A stretch of DNA of 64,000 nt from Clostridia bacterium (lineage in GTDB: Bacteria; Bacillota; Clostridia; Christensenellales; Aristaeellaceae): NCBI GenBank assembly GCA_017470145.1, contig JAFUFB010000022.1:124001-188000 (forward strand). The letters are read 5' to 3'. The stretch's first letter is position 1. The number at the start of each line of letters is the position of its first letter. This document shows, piece after piece, positions 63,795 to 64,000 of the stretch. The position numbers and the translations under genes were made by a program. The notes under the pieces were generated by a model. It saw only the letters and a program-made list of their open reading frames with translations. It had not been told where the DNA came from and made no database searches.

Positions 63795-64000
63795 GGCTGT
63801 GACGAAGACGGAACAGCGGGAGGTCCCCCAGAGAGCCGGGTTTGGTGCGAGCCGGCGGACTGAAGCTTCATCCTATCCCTTCCGAGCCGGAGAGTTGAAA
63901 GGCCTGTCGGCCCAATAGGTTCTCCCGTGATTGCTGCGTCAAGGCATAGGGCATGATAGTGCCCGAAGGGGCGTGCCGCCGGGCGCGCAATTTGAGTGGT
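63795..64000 (+). promoter_or_regulatory. T-box leader, 3' end cut by the window edge
   Basis: Stem I with k-turn GTGACG and GA (63884-63885), CAGAGA, TTGGTGCGAG; Stem II with GGAGA/TCTCC and inner GGCC-TGTC-GGCC; and the start of the T-box sequence CAATTTGAGTGGT at the very end. Aligning its specifier loop (ATCCTATCC) with that of the first T-box puts ATC (63875-63877; Ile) in register, so an isoleucine gene such as ileS may follow. The specifier is tentative, and the terminator and gene lie outside the window. Confidence 0.88.

Noticed and set aside
63898..63903. GAAAGGC in the second T-box as a glycine (GGC) specifier, like B. subtilis glyQS
   Set aside because: It lies in stem II (GGCC-TGTC-GGCC inside GGAGA/TCTCC), and the same place in the first T-box is also stem II. 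The specifier loop next to the k-turn is further 5'.

Overview
The window looks like the chromosome of a GC-rich Bacillota (Clostridia-type) bacterium. Supporting signs are T-box leaders, strong AGGAGG ribosome sites, TTGACA/TATAAT promoters with 17-nt spacers, a short type I glutamine synthetase, DapL, peptidase U32, DegV, an SLH-anchored peptidase and an F-type ATP synthase with a sodium-type c subunit. I see no rRNA, tRNA, phage, transposase or CRISPR array. I cannot place it to genus.

Layout. 0-6.1 kb: a CotH-kinase protein cut by the window edge, a HAD phosphatase, miaA, the NAD(P)HX repair enzyme and an FRG-domain protein. 6.2-13.8 kb: an HU gene, then atpI-B-E-F-H-A-G-D-C, with a two-glutamate c subunit and a very short epsilon. 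13.8-20.2 kb: an M18 aminopeptidase, metH-metF and pyrG. 20.2-38.3 kb: a nitrogen/glutamine block of glnA, an ANTAR-domain regulator, gltB, an Amt-PII fusion, glmS, dapL and asnB, with a MATE exporter, an ECF sigma/anti-sigma pair and a DUF234-type ATPase inside it. 38.3-51.3 kb: mostly single genes, including a HAD phosphatase, a secreted M16C-SLH peptidase, an oxidoreductase, an alpha/beta hydrolase, an M32 carboxypeptidase, an HTH/nuclease-fold protein, DegV, an alpha-galactosidase and an acyltransferase. 51.3-64 kb: a heterodimeric ABC exporter, a T-box-controlled HTH-cupin-acyl-CoA synthetase with a NUDIX partner, GNAT, cyclophilin, zapA, U32, recO, and a second T-box running off the end.

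The most interesting signal is a shared, very compact 5' leader at five genes: pyrG, glnA, amt-PII, dapL and asnB. Each has a TTGAC(A/T) promoter, and transcription would start almost directly into a short hairpin with the hexaloop AAGGG(A/T), that is A at position 1 and G at position 4. The 5' arm of that hairpin is also the 5' arm of an intrinsic terminator. An ANTAR-domain protein, from the family known to bind A1/G4 hexaloops and block termination, is encoded right after glnA. Its receiver domain has lost the phospho-acceptor Asp. Together these suggest a local ANTAR antitermination regulon for glutamine and ammonium use, with a single-hexaloop architecture instead of the textbook two-hairpin one.

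Two dispersed repeat families also stand out. One is a GC-rich palindrome (CTCCCCCGC...GCGGGGGAG) found in many intergenic gaps. The other is a roughly 30-bp unit (TGAAAC..GG-GACGGTCTTTTTCGTTTCA) whose leading TGA serves as the stop codon of several upstream genes.
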